Assembly: GCA_014058105.1 (NCBI GenBank)
Contig: JACGCM010002493.1
Location: 992,001-1,056,000, forward strand
DNA length: 64,000 bases
From: Kingdonia uniflora
Taxonomy: Eukaryota; Streptophyta; Magnoliopsida; Ranunculales; Circaeasteraceae
Reading direction: 5' to 3'
This document shows, one piece after another, positions 34,761 to 47,607 of this stretch. The first letter of the stretch is position 1. Every line of letters begins with the position of its first letter. Below the pieces are notes generated by a model. It was not told the DNA's origin and ran no database searches. It saw only the letters and a list, made by a program, of their open reading frames with translations. Made by a program: the position numbers and the translations under genes.

Positions 34761-36060
34761 ATGTCACTTCCAGACCAAAGTACACCAATTGCATCAGTAG
34801 AAGGAAACGTCGTACTAGCATAATTGCGGGCCACTTTAAACTCCGAAACAAAAAGGCGAGCCGCTCTGGAACAACAACTGGCAGGTGTACAAGGTGCATT
34901 AAAGGTTTTGCGGGGATAATAGATTGCGGCACAAAAGAATAAGGCGCACTTCCAACTACTTCACGAGTTTCCGTTTGAGACAGGCTCAGACCCTACGCCA
35001 ACAGCCTAGGAGGTGAAATTTGATCTAATCATAATCAACCTGGGGTCGATATTGTTTAGGAAGTCCACAAAGAAGTTGATGGTGGTCTTGCTGGAGTCAG
35101 ACAAGTAGAAGATCCACTCAGGGGATGAGTTTGTATTTCGGTACGAGATCGACTAAGTGAAGGAAGTGGCGACTACAATCCTCGTGAAGGACGCGCCCCA
35201 CGCCTGACCATCATAGTTCGTCAGTATGTAACTCAGAAACAGGTTAAAAGGTGTATCAAAGAATTGTTCAAAGCCCAGACTCAAATTACTAAAGGCATTC
35301 ACAATAGACTACAAAAAAGCCTGATTGCTCAGGAACTATTGGATGGTGAAGTTCCTGCAAATTTCCACACCCCGAAGATCCAAAAATACAGGGAAAATGA
35401 TCCCGCAGAGCATGTTCAGAAATTTTAGGACACTTTAGGCTTGCATTCTACATCTACCCACATTCTATGCCATCTCTTTCCTACCAGTCTACAAGGCGAG
35501 CCTTTGCGATAGTTCCACTCACTACAAAGAAGGGTCTATTACAGCTTTCGAATAGTTGCGGCAACTCTTCGTCAAGAACTATTCGTACAACAGAGACAGA
35601 GGAAAATCTGCATTCTCTATTCAGCCTTAAGCAGGTATTAGGAGAAAAGCTTGAGACATTTACTAAGAAATTCTTGGAGTTAGCCATAAAGGTAGACCGA
35701 CTTGATCAAAAAATTACTATTTCGGCCTTCACCAACGCTTTGCTCGTGGATGGAAGAATGAAGGAGTACCTAATTCTAAACAAACCTACGACCTTGGATG
35801 ACATGATTAAAAAAGTTAATGGATATATTGATCTCGAAAGGATGGTATCCGAAAGGCAAAAAACTTAAAAATCAACCTTGACAGCAAGAGATCAATCCAC
35901 AGAGCAAGAATTCAATCATGCTGCTGACCATGGAGGAGACAGGAAGCAAACCAAATCTAATGGCGGCCGAACGCAGGTAGGTAGTAATATGCCCAATCCC
36001 TGTCTTCCCAAGATGATTGTCATAATAGCTAGCATATATTGTATACTTCAAAAGAATTAA
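34761..36060 (+). pseudogene. Tat gag remnant
   Basis: Starts MSLPDQSTPIASVEG, followed after a stop by LRATLNSETKRRAALEQQL, a coiled-coil start also present in the nested element (LRANLNTETEKHKELEQQL). The capsid part is clear at 35580-35868: NLHSLFSLKQVLGEKLETF, TKKFLELAIKVDRLDQ, ISAFTNALLVDGRM, NGYIDLERM, matching the Retrotrans_gag family. Stops and shifts separate the parts, so no capsid protein can be made. Confidence 0.85.
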
Positions 36061-36181
36061 TTCTTTCGCAATGCCCAGTATCTTCAACCCACCGAGAACA
36101 AACCATATTGCATATACCACAAAGTCCGACATCATGACACGGAACATTGCTTCGCCTTAGAGTGACTTTTGGAATATATTT

Positions 36182-36925
36182 TTGCGGACGGATGAATGCA
36201 AGAGTACATCGTGGACGTTGAAAATAACAAAAATAAGAGTTACAAGCTTATTACTGAGATCGTACAAATACAAGGAGCGACAGAGGAAAAACATTTATAC
36301 CACATCTCCTTCAACCACTTTATCGAGACTCATACCATTAACAGGTCAATCATATGCAAAAGACGACGTCTCGGCCAATGCCACGATTTGTCCATGGTCG
36401 ATAAAGAATCTTGGTTACTCCCCACATCTAGTTCCCAACGCACAGGGATCTCCTTCGAAGATTACGACGTTCGCCACGTTAATTTTCCTCATCATGATGC
36501 ACTCGTAATCATGTTGAAAATCAGAAATCTCGTACTACATACAATGATGGTGAATATTGGCAATAGTATCAAACTACTTTTCTAAAGCACGATTGATTAG
36601 ATGGGACTAGCCGACAAAGTTCAGCCTAGCGACATCGATATCAGTGGGTTCAACGGCTCTAAAGAAGAACATGTAAGCAAGATTATACTTCCTATTATTG
36701 CTGGACCGGCAACGGTTGACGTAGTATTTTACGTTATCAATGCCAAATCCCATTATTTGGGAATCATGGAACCCTGTTGGCTGTATAACATGCGAGCTAT
36801 CCCATCGGCCTATTATTTGGCGCTACGATTCTATTGGAATGACGGCATTTATGAGATTAATGGCAGTCAGAAGCTAGCTCGAGCTTGCAAAATTTTTGTT
36901 ACTACCATGACAAAACCATCGATTT
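36182..36925 (+). pseudogene. Tat aspartic protease remnant
   Basis: The region ISFEDYDVRHVNFPHHDALV through VNIGNSIKLLF, then MGLADKVQPSDIDISGF, LPIIAGPATVDVVFYVINAK, GIMEPCWLYNMRAIPSAYY, matches the retropepsin segment of Tat polyproteins. The catalytic motif is usually V-D-x-G-S-S, but here it reads VNIGNS, so the essential Asp is lost. A stop divides it at about 36582. The LINE begins about 350 bp further on. Confidence 0.82.
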
Positions 36926-37037
36926 TTTTTAGCAAAAAGTTAAGATTTATTTTTATATATGCTGAATCAGAAGGTGCAAGATACTTACAAACTGTGGACA
37001 AATATCCCCTTAAATGCTCAAAAGAAAAGTTGAATCA

Positions 37038-37210
37038 CGCCTCTATTCGAATAGACTAAAAGTCTATTCGAATAAAATAAAGCATATTTGAATAAAATTT
37101 TAGTCTATTCGAATAAACCATCTCAGCCTAAAATGTATTCGAACAGAGCAAGTTCTATTCGAATAAAATCACTCAGCCAAGAGTGTATTAGAACAGGAAA
37201 AGTGCTTTTT
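37038..37210. repeat. TATTCGAATA palindrome repeats
   Basis: Seven or so copies of TCTATTCGAATA(A/G)A-like words, some in a tandem unit of about 50 bp with 'ctcagcc(t/a)' and 'tgtatt(c/a)gaacag'. They lie between the protease remnant and the LINE. The core TTCGAA is shared with the LTR words, but the flanks differ (TATTCGAATA versus CGTTCGAACG). Confidence 0.7.
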
Positions 37211-37286
37211 GAATAGAATTGAAATTCAAGGATATATTTTGATCAACGAAATCTGAAGTACTCAGTATGAGGGTCTTCAATTCTTG

Positions 37287-40200
37287 TTAGCAATTCCGGT
37301 CTACTCTCAACCCATTCCTCAAAAGGTATGTCAGCTCTGGAGCCTCTCTTAGCTGTGGTGTCTGCCGAGAAATTTGCTTCTCTCCAGGTTGAGTTGAAGC
37401 GGATTGATTGTATTGATGTGAGTAGGTGCCTCCACTTGCTTCAAAACTTCCAATGTATCTTACTGTAGTAAAAGATTTGATGGTTGCCGAGGATTCCGAT
37501 ACTATCCACATAGTGTTCCAGCCTCTATGTAGTACTTTTTCTACCCCGTCGACAATAGCTTGCACTTCTGCCATGTAGTTAGTGGTTGAACCCATTACTA
37601 TACTAAGCATTCCCAAAACTCTGCCCTCCCAGTCTTTATATACTACTCCAATCCCGGACAGTTCAGGGTTTCCCAATGCTGAGCAGTCACAACACAACTT
37701 AACCTCTCTGATGTTTGGCAGATTCCATCTGCAGCTACGAATGGATGAAGTACTTCCCAATTTACAGTTGACCGATAGCTCTTTTACCACCTGTAGTTCG
37801 AAGGTTGTGTTGTACATGTTATTTGAAGACAGTTTAGCGCTGTTGGAAATGTCGCCTAGAACCTTATTTTATATCTCTCTAATGGGTAGCTTCCTTTCGT
37901 CGAATCTAATTTTATTTCCCAAGTTCCAAAGCTAATGACAGATTGTTAACACCATAGTAATCCATAAGTCATTGAGGTACAAGCTATGCTTCTTGCATTT
38001 CTCCAGAGTATTTTTCCAGCCATCCGTACCCACAATAACATCAAGCTGGAAAGCATTTGTAGCCCAACACCAAAGCATTTTGGCTGTGGGGCATTTGAAG
38101 AATAGGTGGTCTTCCGTTTTGGCATTGCTACTGCAGTGAACGCACACTGAGGCTATCTGTATTCCTTTCCTCTGCACCTTCTCATCAGTGGGGATGATTT
38201 GGTTCATTAATCTCCACGCAAACCCGCTTAGACTCCGATGTAAACACTTCCTCCATGTATATCTCCACCACCAAGCTGTGTCTAATCATTTCCAGGAATA
38301 TTCAAGTACAATTTTAACTGAGAAATCACCATGAATATCTGGTTTCCAGATCTGAATATCCTCCACACTCGGGTTGCAAGGAATATTAGTAATGCCTATT
38401 CCTATAGCCAAAAAGGCTAGAGAGATATCAGGAGGGAAGTTCCATTCATCATCATTTATGAAATCACTAACCCTAGCTGTACACTTCTTCCATAGGTGTT
38501 GAGGGAGATCAATATGTTCTTGTAAAGGGATGTCCGATGCCCAAGAGTATCTCCTGACGTTGATCTTCGTACCCTTACGATTATTCATCCTATAAAAGGT
38601 TTGGTAATGCCTTCTGTATGTTTAATACCCGGCCAGACAGAAGATCGTTTATGGTATTGAATGCTTTCACCACTAGTAGTATGGAATTTAGCATGTAAGA
38701 GTTGAGCCCAAGTCTCTTCTCTTTGAGTGAAAATCCAATTCAGCTTGTATAGCATAGCATTATTCACCTATCTCAAGGTTCATATACCCAGACCTCCTTC
38801 ATTGAACGGATTACACAGCTTTTCCTATCTTAGAGTAATTTCCTTTCTCTTTGTAGGATCCCCAATCCAGATAAAGTTTTGAATGATGGAATCTCCTCTC
38901 CAATGAAATGAGGCCATTTGTAGATGGCCATATTGTAAATGGAGATGTTATTAAGGATATATTTGGCAAGGGCTACTCTCCCTTAAAATGATAGCATTCT
39001 TCCATTCCAGCTATCCTCTCTCTTCCAAACTTTTTCCACCAGGGGGTTAATAGTGTTTTTGGATATCCTTCCTTGTACTAGTGGTATGCCAAGATAGGTA
39101 TCTAGGAGCACTCCCTCCCTACACCCAAACATGTCGATCACCTCTCGTTGTCTATGATTAGGAATATGACCAAGAAAAATCTTATTTTTCTCAACAATAA
39201 CCACCTTCCCAGATAATTGTTGGTAGACTTTAAGGATTTTTTAAAAATTCTTTAAACACTTGGCATTATAGTTAACAAACAGAAAAATATCGTCAACAAA
39301 AAATAGGCGAGTAGGGCCTTCAATACCTTTAATCTTGACCATGGGTTTGATTTTTCCTTGACCCGCAAGAAACTTGAGATTGGAGCTCAGAATATCTTTA
39401 GCAATAGTAAATAGCAGCGGAGAGAGTGGATCACCTTGTTTAAGTCCCCGAGAAGCCTTGAAGTATCCAGAAGGGCTACCATTGATTGAAGCCGATATCA
39501 TCCCCATATTAATAATAGTATGGATCCAATTGCAGAAGGTGTTGCAGAACCCCAGAGATCGGAGGGCTTTGAGCAGGAAATCCCAACTCATAGTATCATA
39601 ATCTTGGGTAATATCCATCTTTAACCTAACATTGCCACCATGTCTTTTAATCCCCATCTCATTCACCATCTCAGAAGCCATGCAAATATTACTCTAGATG
39701 CTCCTCTTAGGTATGAACGCACTTTGCTCTTTAGACACAATTCGCGACGCAATCGAAGTGAGTCTTGTAGCCAAAATCTTGGTAATGAGTTTAAAAATAA
39801 AGTTACTCAAACATATTGGCCTGTAGTCCTTCACCCGAGATGGTTTATGTAATTTAGGGATCATAACAATGAGGTTAGAGTTGAAGTTTACGGGAAAACC
39901 TCCGTCCCTGAAGAAAGACAAGGTACCCATCGCAACATCTGCCCCAATAATATCCCAATAGGTCCTAAAAAATGCTCCTGAAAACCCATCCAGCCCTGGC
40001 GAGCTCTCTTCATCCAGAGAGAATACAACATCTCAAAGTTCCTCCTCATTTGGAATGCTAGAGAGACTAGTATTTTCTTCCTGCGTAACCAAAACTTCAT
40101 TATGGGAAAATAGTTCAGGGCAATCCATCACCTCATGTCGTGCAAAAATTTTCCGCATAGTAGTTTACAATGTAATCTTTAATGCAGTCCTAATTAGAGA

Positions 40201-41324
40201 TCACTGCCCTATACTGATCTGTAATTTTCATAATGCAGATCTTGGCCATTTTCATTTGAGTGGCCTGGTGAAAATATGCAGTGTTGCGATCCCCAACAAA
40301 CAACCATTTAACCCGTGATCGTTGGCACAAGTCTTCCTCCTCCTTCTCCTCAATTTGTTCTAGCTCTTTTGTTTTGGTAAGCATCTGTCTCATCATCCTC
40401 TTGCCGGATCTGAAGTTATAATATCTATCGCTCTAGTTCCTTCTTGTTGTGGACGGTATTATCAAGGGGATGCTTTTTCCAATTTTTAATCTTCACTTTC
40501 AGTCTCTGTAATATCATCATGATGTTGAATAAAGGAGTGGCATAGAGAGGTTGATTCCAGATATTTTTTACCATTTTTCTAAACCCATTCACCTTACTCT
40601 AAGATTGCAAATAACAAAAAGGTATGTTACTCGGTTTAGCTATATCATTGCACTCACCAAAAGCAAGAGAGTGATCAGACTTTGTTCGGGGAAACACCTT
40701 TACCTTCCAGTTGATGAATTTGTTATTCCAGCTATTATTAATGAGACTTTTATCCAGCATACTCAATATTCTCATCGCCCCTTTTTGACCATTGTACCAA
40801 GTAAAAGTTACCCCCGTCATTACACTTTCAGTAAGTCAAGCTGCATCCAAAAAATTAGAGAAGTCTATAACTGCTCGTCTACAAGGAGGTTTACGTCCCT
40901 TCTTTTCTGACATTCTAAGTACCGTGTTGAATTCCCCAATACAAAGCCATGGCAGTCAGCTAGTGCTTGAAATATGAACCAGCCGGCTCCAAAGATTAAC
41001 TCTATAGATGCGCAGACAATTCGCATGAACGAAAGTAAGAAAGCAATCCATAAAGAGGATTGTTATGTGCTGACTATTACTCAAAACCACACTCAAATTT
41101 TGGAGACCATCCTTCCATAGAATCTAGATGTTTCCTTTTTGGACCTTAACCTCATTAGTGTTAATCATATTATTGTATCCTGAGATACGAATTCCTTTAG
41201 CAAAAATTTTTGGTTCTGCAAACCCAATAATATTGGAATTCAGCCCCAAGATTTTTTTTCCTGATATAGGTCATGGTATTTTTGTTACCCAGACCTCTTG
41301 TATTCCAAAATAACACTCTCATTG
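37287..41324 (-). pseudogene. LINE ORF2: endonuclease, reverse transcriptase, RNase H
   Basis: The start is MRVLFWNTRGLGNKNT at about 41324, the usual L1 endonuclease N-terminus, followed by GFAEPK (catalytic Glu region). Endonuclease continues with GVTFTWYNGQKGAMRIL and DHSLAFGE (40820-40640). Reverse transcriptase shows NSNLIVMIPKLHKPSRVKDY RPICLSN (39890-39800), KMDITQDYDTMSWDF, SRGLKQGDPLSPLLFT and FVDDIFLF where the family has FADD. Then come zf-RVT (ASVCVHCSSNAKTEDHLFFK CP, 38150-38090) and RNase H (KLCCDCSALGNPELSGIG, 37710-37650). Multiple frameshifts and stops break it. RNase H marks the plant L1 subgroup that carries this domain. Confidence 0.88.
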
Positions 41325-41399
41325 CAACCCTGTATTAGAACATGTAACTCTAGGGTCCATAGTATAAACTCGGCCCCCTCTTAAAATTTGGTTAGATAA

Positions 41400-42980
41400 T
41401 AACCTCTGATTTTCTTCTTCCATGATATTTGCCCAGCTGTTCGGATTTAGAAGTTTCCTCACTATTGCCGACATTTTTATCCCCTTGGTCACCCTTGTCC
41501 ACTTCATTTCTAGAAACCCTTTGTTTACTGGTATCTTGTTCAATGCTTTCACCATCGCTAAGAGCATGGTATTTGTTCGTCGAGCCGATGTCCCCAAGCT
41601 GAAACCTAAAATTAGTCTTAGGTGAGACACTTCTTCCTCTTCTTTCTTTGGGTGCAGACCAGTCTCACTATTTTGTATCTTTTTCAACCTGACCAATATG
41701 GGGTTTCCCACTATATGCAGCTGAGTTATCCTGAAAATAGGTATGCGTATTCGGTGGTCCCTGGAAGTTCTTCCCCATCTCCAGCTTGCTCTGTACCCCT
41801 TCCACTCTAGGAGCCACTTTACTATTTCTTGTGCTCTTTGTAGTCCCAAGTGTTTTTATTGTCTTTGGCACTTGTTTCTGCTCACCACGAACAACTCTTT
41901 GTATCACCTTACACTCCGCAATGTTATGTCCAACGTTCTTACAATGATTGCAGAATTTTGGAACCCGATATAAGAGAATCTCTTGGATAATCAGTTTACC
42001 CTCAACGTCGATAAAAACATGATTAGGAATAGGCTTTGAAAGATCAATATCCACCAAAACACTAGCATGATAACCATAGTCATGATTAATTGTTGACGCG
42101 TCTAGATGGATGGGTGTACCCAATGTCTTCCTCAAGGACATAACAATCTTATGACTCCATAGTTTACTTGGCAGTCTTGGAAATTTACGCCAAATTAGAG
42201 CATTCGTGTTGTGATGATTATCCGCTGAGAAAAGTGGACTCCATAGAATCAAACGCATGGGCATCTTCTCTACCATCCAAGGTCCATGACCTCATATGTG
42301 AATCTTATCAATTTCATTATCGAGTTTGATGACAAAGAATCCTTTCCCTAATGAGATTGGCTTGCAATGCCCAGAAAGTTTCTACTTTCACTATGTTCTA
42401 CCGTATTCCTGAACAACCTCAAACTTTACCTTCAGAAGATCTAGGCGCCCGATCAAGTTAAACTGAAAACGGGACACCCCTTTAGCAACCTTTCCTACAG
42501 GGATAGAGACATACAGAGTATCACCCCGCATGCCCACATCCAGAAGTGATGTAGCTTTAGCTAGGGTATTCGTTCTTCCTCGTACAATATCTGCAAAAGA
42601 TTGAGTGGGTATTTTTGTGTTCAAAGTAGATTTAGGGATTTTACTATGGAGAGAGAGAGTCTCCATAACCTGATCTTCCTTAGATTGTTGTACTCCTAGC
42701 AAACTTGGATATTTTGTGGTTTCTCCTGTAGCTGCAGTTTTGTTCATCTAGTTCCCTTCTGCCATTTCCATAAAGCCCCAGGGACATTGAATCCTTTGTT
42801 CTTGACTCGATTGTTCCTTGATTGCTTCATTAGATTGACCAATTGAGACCTGAATCCCGTGCAGAGCGAGGTCATCTTCACTACAAATAGCTGGAGTGGT
42901 CGGAGAAATGGTTGGAGTTGTGAATGCAGGAGGGTTTAGCATAAGTTTCCTCAGTGATGATGCCAAATCATCCAAACCCT
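41400..42980 (-). pseudogene. LINE ORF1 with DUF4283 and zinc knuckle
   Basis: Fragments at 42975-42748 (MDDLASSLRKLMLNPPAF), 42747-42391 (TQSFADIVRGRTN) and 42276-41668 together form a plant L1 ORF1. The last reads LILWSPLFSADNHH, LWSHKIVMSLRKTLGTP and VEGKLIIQEILLYRVPKFC, with a CCHC knuckle CNHCKNVGHNIAEC (C-x2-C-x4-H-x4-C intact). Such proteins bind LINE RNA. Frame changes separate the pieces. Confidence 0.85.
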
Positions 42981-43479
42981 CATTGCCGAAAGAATTGCTT
43001 CACTGTGTAAAAGCTCTTGAAGGAGATTTAGTATGGGGAAATTCATTTTGCTCAAGTTTGATAATCGATTAGGGATTCAAGGGTCAGGGAATCGAAATTA
43101 CATAGTTTTGGTTTTAGATTGTTCCGACCTTAATCAAGGCTTTTGGCGCTAGAATTTTGAGATATTTTGAAATCACTATTCATGATGAACAGTAATCACT
43201 ATTCATTGAGGGAATTGCAACAGTAATTTGATTGAGGAATTGCAAAATGGGTATCTCTGATTGTTGCTGATTGGTTTGACGGTGTTTATAACTTTACATC
43301 TATATTAAAGAATTATGTTTCAGTCGTTTGAGATGCTATAACACACAGACAGAACCATCGATACCGCAGCTCGCATTGCAATTACAAAAAAGCACAGAGA
43401 ACATTACAGAAAGTTTTACAGAAAACTAGCTGCCAAGCGCAGAAACTATAGAATACGTCGAGATCAGTAGAGACAAATG

Positions 43480-45110
43480 GAACACCTACATTAGAACCTT
43501 TTTGCCCACGACATAACGCAATGCTCTTATTCAATTTCTCAAAGACAGCAGTGATGTCTTCGCATGAACATTTCATAAAATTTCAGGCATCGATCCAAAT
43601 TTGGCTTGCCACAACCTTAATTTAAAAGGAAAAGCTGAGGCAGTCAAACAAAAATAGAGAACTTTAGCACCAAGACTCCGAGACGTAGTCAATAAAGAGA
43701 TCGACAAACTCATTGAAGTTGGTTTTATCTGAAAAGCCAACTACCCAGAATAAATTTTGAACATTGTAGCAGTACCGAAGAAAAATGGTAAGATCAGAGT
43801 ATGCGTGGATTTCACGGACCTCAATAAATATACTCTGAAAGATAGTTTTCCACTTCCTTTCATCAACCACTCACTCGATTCTACTATGGGACACAAACTA
43901 TTATCCATGATGGACGTCGCATCATACAATTAGATACCTTTGTTGCCTGAAGATCAAGAGAAAATGGCTTTTATTATAGAGCATGGTTTATATTATTACA
44001 AATTCATGCCTTTTGGCCTCAAGAATAATGGAAGTTTACATTAATGATATGTTATGTAAAAGTCTCAAGAAGGAAAACCATCTCGCAGATTTACACACGA
44101 CCTTCAAAATTCTTTATTCTTACAAAATTAGACTGAATCCTGACAAATGTCAATTCGGAGTCCAATCAGGCAAGCTCTTGGGACATTTGATCAGCAAATA
44201 AGACATCGAGGCTGACCCAAATTATATTTGTGCATTGTTATAAATGCCTTCTCCGAAAATGAAGAAAGACGTACAAAAGTTAGCCGGTAAGATAGTAGCA
44301 ATAAATCGCTTTGTCTTCAAGTCCTCAGACCGGTGTCGATGGTTATTCGACCTACTACACAAAAAGGCAAAGAAAAAAAACCTAAAAAGATCCTGAGATC
44401 GAGTGGACTGCAGAATGTGAAGCAGCATTTTAGTTCTAAAAATGGAATTAAAATGCTATTTGGGAAAGCCACCAGTAATGAGTACACCTAAGGAAGGAGA
44501 AGAGCTCACCATATATCTTGTCGTTACTAATGAATTACTGAGCTCAGTCCCCATCTGACTCGATGAAAAGATGAAGAAACTTGTCTACTTCATCAACAAA
44601 ACTCTCACTTCAACAAAAATTTGGTACACGAAGATTGAGAAACTGCTTTTAGCTCTCGTCTATACATCGCAGATGTTAAAACAATATTTTTAAGCTTACT
44701 CAGTTTTAGTAATGAAAAATTATCCCTTGTACAAAATCTTGTCAAAATGAGAGAAATCCAGACGAGTCCAGCAATGGTCGGTTACTCTTGGAGAGCACGA
44801 TATACGTTTCGAACCACGATATTCCAAAAAGGGGCACGCAGTAACAGATTTCCTTACAGACTTTCCAGTAGGTGACCCTGACTGGGAAGAAGATAGTACC
44901 GACATAAATGAGGAACAATTCGAGGAAAAATTAGATTAAATATCTAAGAAAGGTTGGCGCTTTCTAACTAACGGTTCTGTCGGACCTGCTGGGTCAAGCA
45001 TCGGGATCGTTCTTATCTCACCATCTAATAACACAATTGAGAAATCAATCTGACTCACCTTTGAAGCCACAAACAATGACACCAAATACGAAACATTAAT
45101 CCACGGTCTA
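43480..45110 (+). pseudogene. Tat reverse transcriptase remnant
   Basis: Reads NALIQFLKDSSDVFA, GIDPNLACHNLNL, APRLRDVVNKEIDKLIEVGF, VAVPKKNGKIRVCVDFTDLN KYTLKDSFPLP, HKLLSMMDVASYN and MPFGLKN. About 20 codons are then missing and the frame shifts to MEVYINDMLCKSLK, where the family has MEVYVDDMLVKS. The YVDD active site is thus YIND, and the first Asp is lost. RLNPDKCQFGVQSGKLLGHL follows (44135-44190). Stops are frequent up to the RNase H part. Confidence 0.88.
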
Positions 45111-45449
45111 GATATGGCTCTTGAGATTGGTGTGCCCGAGTTATCTGTATACACAGACTCTTTACTCATAGTGAATCACTATACAGACAAGTATCAGAAA
45201 AATGGAAAAATGATTGATTATGCTTTAGCAGTAGCTGACAGAATGAGCAGATTTAAAAGAGCAACCATTGAGCATTTGCCTCTTGGAGAAAACATAAATT
45301 CTAATTCCCTTGCCTATCTTGCAGGAGTCCTTGGAACAGAAGCTCGTTATTTGAATATCGAAGTAGTATCCACCCCCAGTATTAACATCATCAGCTCAAA
45401 TTCTGTTAATACTGAGGGCGGTAAAAAGGACGAAGATGATTGGAGATGA
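44930..45449 (+). pseudogene. Tat RNase H remnant
   Basis: GSVGPAGSSIGIVL, FEATNNDTKYETLIHGLDMA, LEIGVPELSVYTDSLLIVNH and AVADRMSRFKRATIEHLPLG match the plant-type RNase H that closes the reverse transcriptase part of Tat polyproteins. The frame is open from 45114 to 45449. The homologous segment is fused straight to gag in the nested element (51250-51410). Confidence 0.85.
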
Positions 45450-45599
45450 CCTTTCCTCATATACATCGGGCCTAAAAATAAATTTGATGGTGAGCTCCCC
45501 AAAGATCCTACTGAAAAAAGACACTTGCTGGACAATGTTAAGCGATACGTCGTTGCCAATAACCTCCTTTACAAAAAGTCGGTTACAAGACCCTATCTC

Positions 45600-46684
45600 T
45601 AATGCTTATCTGATAAAGAGGCTCAAGACTTCCTGCACAAACTTTATGAAAGCACTTGTGGATCCCATGCGGTAAGACAAACTTTAGCAAACTGAGCTCT
45701 CACTCAAGGAGTCTTTTGGCCTAAAATGAAAGCTCAAGCCATCGAATATGTGAGCAAGTGTAATGCATTCCAATGACATGGACCCCAAATTTGAGCTCTC
45801 GCCTTGGGGCTCCATTCTAGCAAATTTGTTTGGCCATTCAAAAAATAGGCCCTCGATCTCGTGGGTGAATTCCCAACTGTGCCAGGAAAATGGAAGCACC
45901 TCCTAGTAGCAATGGACTACTTCACCAAATGGGTTGAAGCAGTTCCTTTGTGTCGAACACGTAAAAACGAAGTCATCAAGTTTATATGAGAAACCATTAT
46001 AATACGGTTTAGTTGCCCCCACCTCATCAGAATCGACAATGGACCGCAGTTCGGTGGTTCCAATATCATTGATTTCTTTAACCAGCATAACATCATCCAC
46101 TCTCCTTTAAATCCGAATTACCCACAATGAAATCGTCAGGCCGAAATCACAAATCAAACTATAGCCGACGGAATCAAAAAGAACTTATAAGAGAAGAAGG
46201 GTAATTGGGTGCAAGAATTACCGCATGTGTTATGGGCGTATCGAACAACACCTTGAGTATCGACTGGATGCACGGCATTCTTGTTGGCATACGGTACCAA
46301 AGTAATTATCCCCACTCAATAACATTACCCACTACGTGACCATACCATGACAGATGAAGAAAACGAGTTCCAGTTGGCATGTAACATAAATTAGATTCAG
46401 GAAATAAGAGACAGAGCTGCCATAAACTTGGGAAGGTACCATCAGGCTTTAGCAAGATCATAAAACAAACGAGTATGTCATAGAGAGTTTGAAATTAAGG
46501 ATCTCGTCCTACGAGAGGTACCAAAGTACAGAAAGGAACTCAATGCTGGAAAACTCGCAGTAAATTGGGAAGGACATTTTATCATTGTTGGAAAAAGTGG
46601 ACTTGGCTCTTACGACCTCACTACAGAAAATGGAGATCGAGTCCCTAATCCTTGGAACATGAGGAGATTAAAGTTATATTGCAT
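45600..46684 (+). pseudogene. Tat integrase remnant
   Basis: An H2C2-like start (LYESTCGSHAVRQTL, YVSKCNAFQ) is followed by the catalytic core DLVGEFPTVPGKWKHLLVAM DYFTKWVEAVPL, IRIDNGPQFGG and the Glu region (AEITNQTIADGIKKNL). GNWVQELPHVLWAYRTTP and the C-terminal LNAGKLAVNWEGHFIIVGK, GDRVPNPWNMRRLKLY mark the end of pol. About ten in-frame stops occur, mostly CAA/CAG/TGG to stop type changes, so no integrase is made. Confidence 0.9.
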
Positions 46685-46689
46685 ATTAT

Positions 46690-47030
46690 TATTTATCACA
46701 GTGTACTTTTTTACTATTTCTATTATCTTATACGTCGTCTTACATAAATGAAATACTTATGTCTGACCGACCTACATCAGAGTATTTTCTACTATTTCAC
46801 ACAGTACTCTTCTACAATTTCTATCATCTTGTACGTCGTTCTTATATTAATTAAATACTTATGTTTGATCGACATACATTATAGTACTTTCTACTATTTG
46901 ATGCAGTACTCTTCAATTATATCTTACAAATTTTTTACGTCAATCTTACACCAATGAAATACTTTTGTATGGTTACCCTACATTGCAATATTTTTCTACT
47001 ATCTCATACAAGTACTTTTGCCTATATAAC
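46690..47030. repeat. About 103-bp degenerate tandem repeats after pol
   Basis: 'tacgtcgtctta'-type blocks at about 46730, 46832 and 46934, each followed by 'atgaaatacttatgt' and 'ctactatttcacacagtactctt'-like sequence. Such arrays behind integrase are known in Retand and other Tat elements. Confidence 0.75.
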
Positions 47031-47074
47031 ACATTTTTAATGTCACAGGTTACCAATGGGTTCATCCTATTTTA

Positions 47075-47230
47075 CATATAGATCGTTTGTTACTTCAGCC
47101 AATCTGATCTTCTTTTACACTACAGATCGTTTATTACTTCAGCCAAACTGATCTTCTATTACATAACAGGTCGCTTATTGCTTTAGACAATTTGATATTC
47201 AATCATACAACAGGTCAACTATTGATTCCA
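47075..47230. repeat. About 43-bp tandem repeats
   Basis: Four units of the pattern 'acagatcgtttattacttcagccaa' with 'ctgatcttcta', at about 47080, 47123, 47166 and 47211. Different in sequence from the preceding array. Confidence 0.8.
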
Positions 47231-47607
47231 CAATACGGCTAACAAACTTCTACACCGTAATTGGTTCATCAAAAGGTCAGTACAAATATGTGTAGGTCAC
47301 TAATTCTATTATCAAGCAAATTTTGTTGCACTCTATCAATTATATATATTTCAATTGGTCTAGTACAAATAATTCATTTTTACATTCATAACGCTTCCTC
47401 AATCACTCGAACTTTCAGACCACACATCGCCACACAAACTTTCTCCACGCCTAAAAAGTTGCAGAAGCATCAACTCTGGTACCCTCCCAGTAACAATTTG
47501 TCTCCCTTCTTTAAACTTATTCAAAGTAAGAGCAGAATTTTATGAAATAATACGATCAAGATACTCAGTTCGCATGAGCCGGATGTCACTTTGCACACCA
47601 TTTGCGA

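Larger units (their letters stand above)
37280..43330 (-). mobile_element. Plant L1-type LINE with RNase H, degenerate
   Basis: The minus strand reads 5' to 3': ORF1 (DUF4283 and zinc knuckle), then ORF2 with endonuclease, reverse transcriptase, zf-RVT and RNase H. It splits the gypsy polyprotein between protease and reverse transcriptase. The 5' end is about 43.0-43.3 kb and the 3' end about 37.28 kb. I saw no clear poly(A) or target duplication at the ends. Confidence 0.9.
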
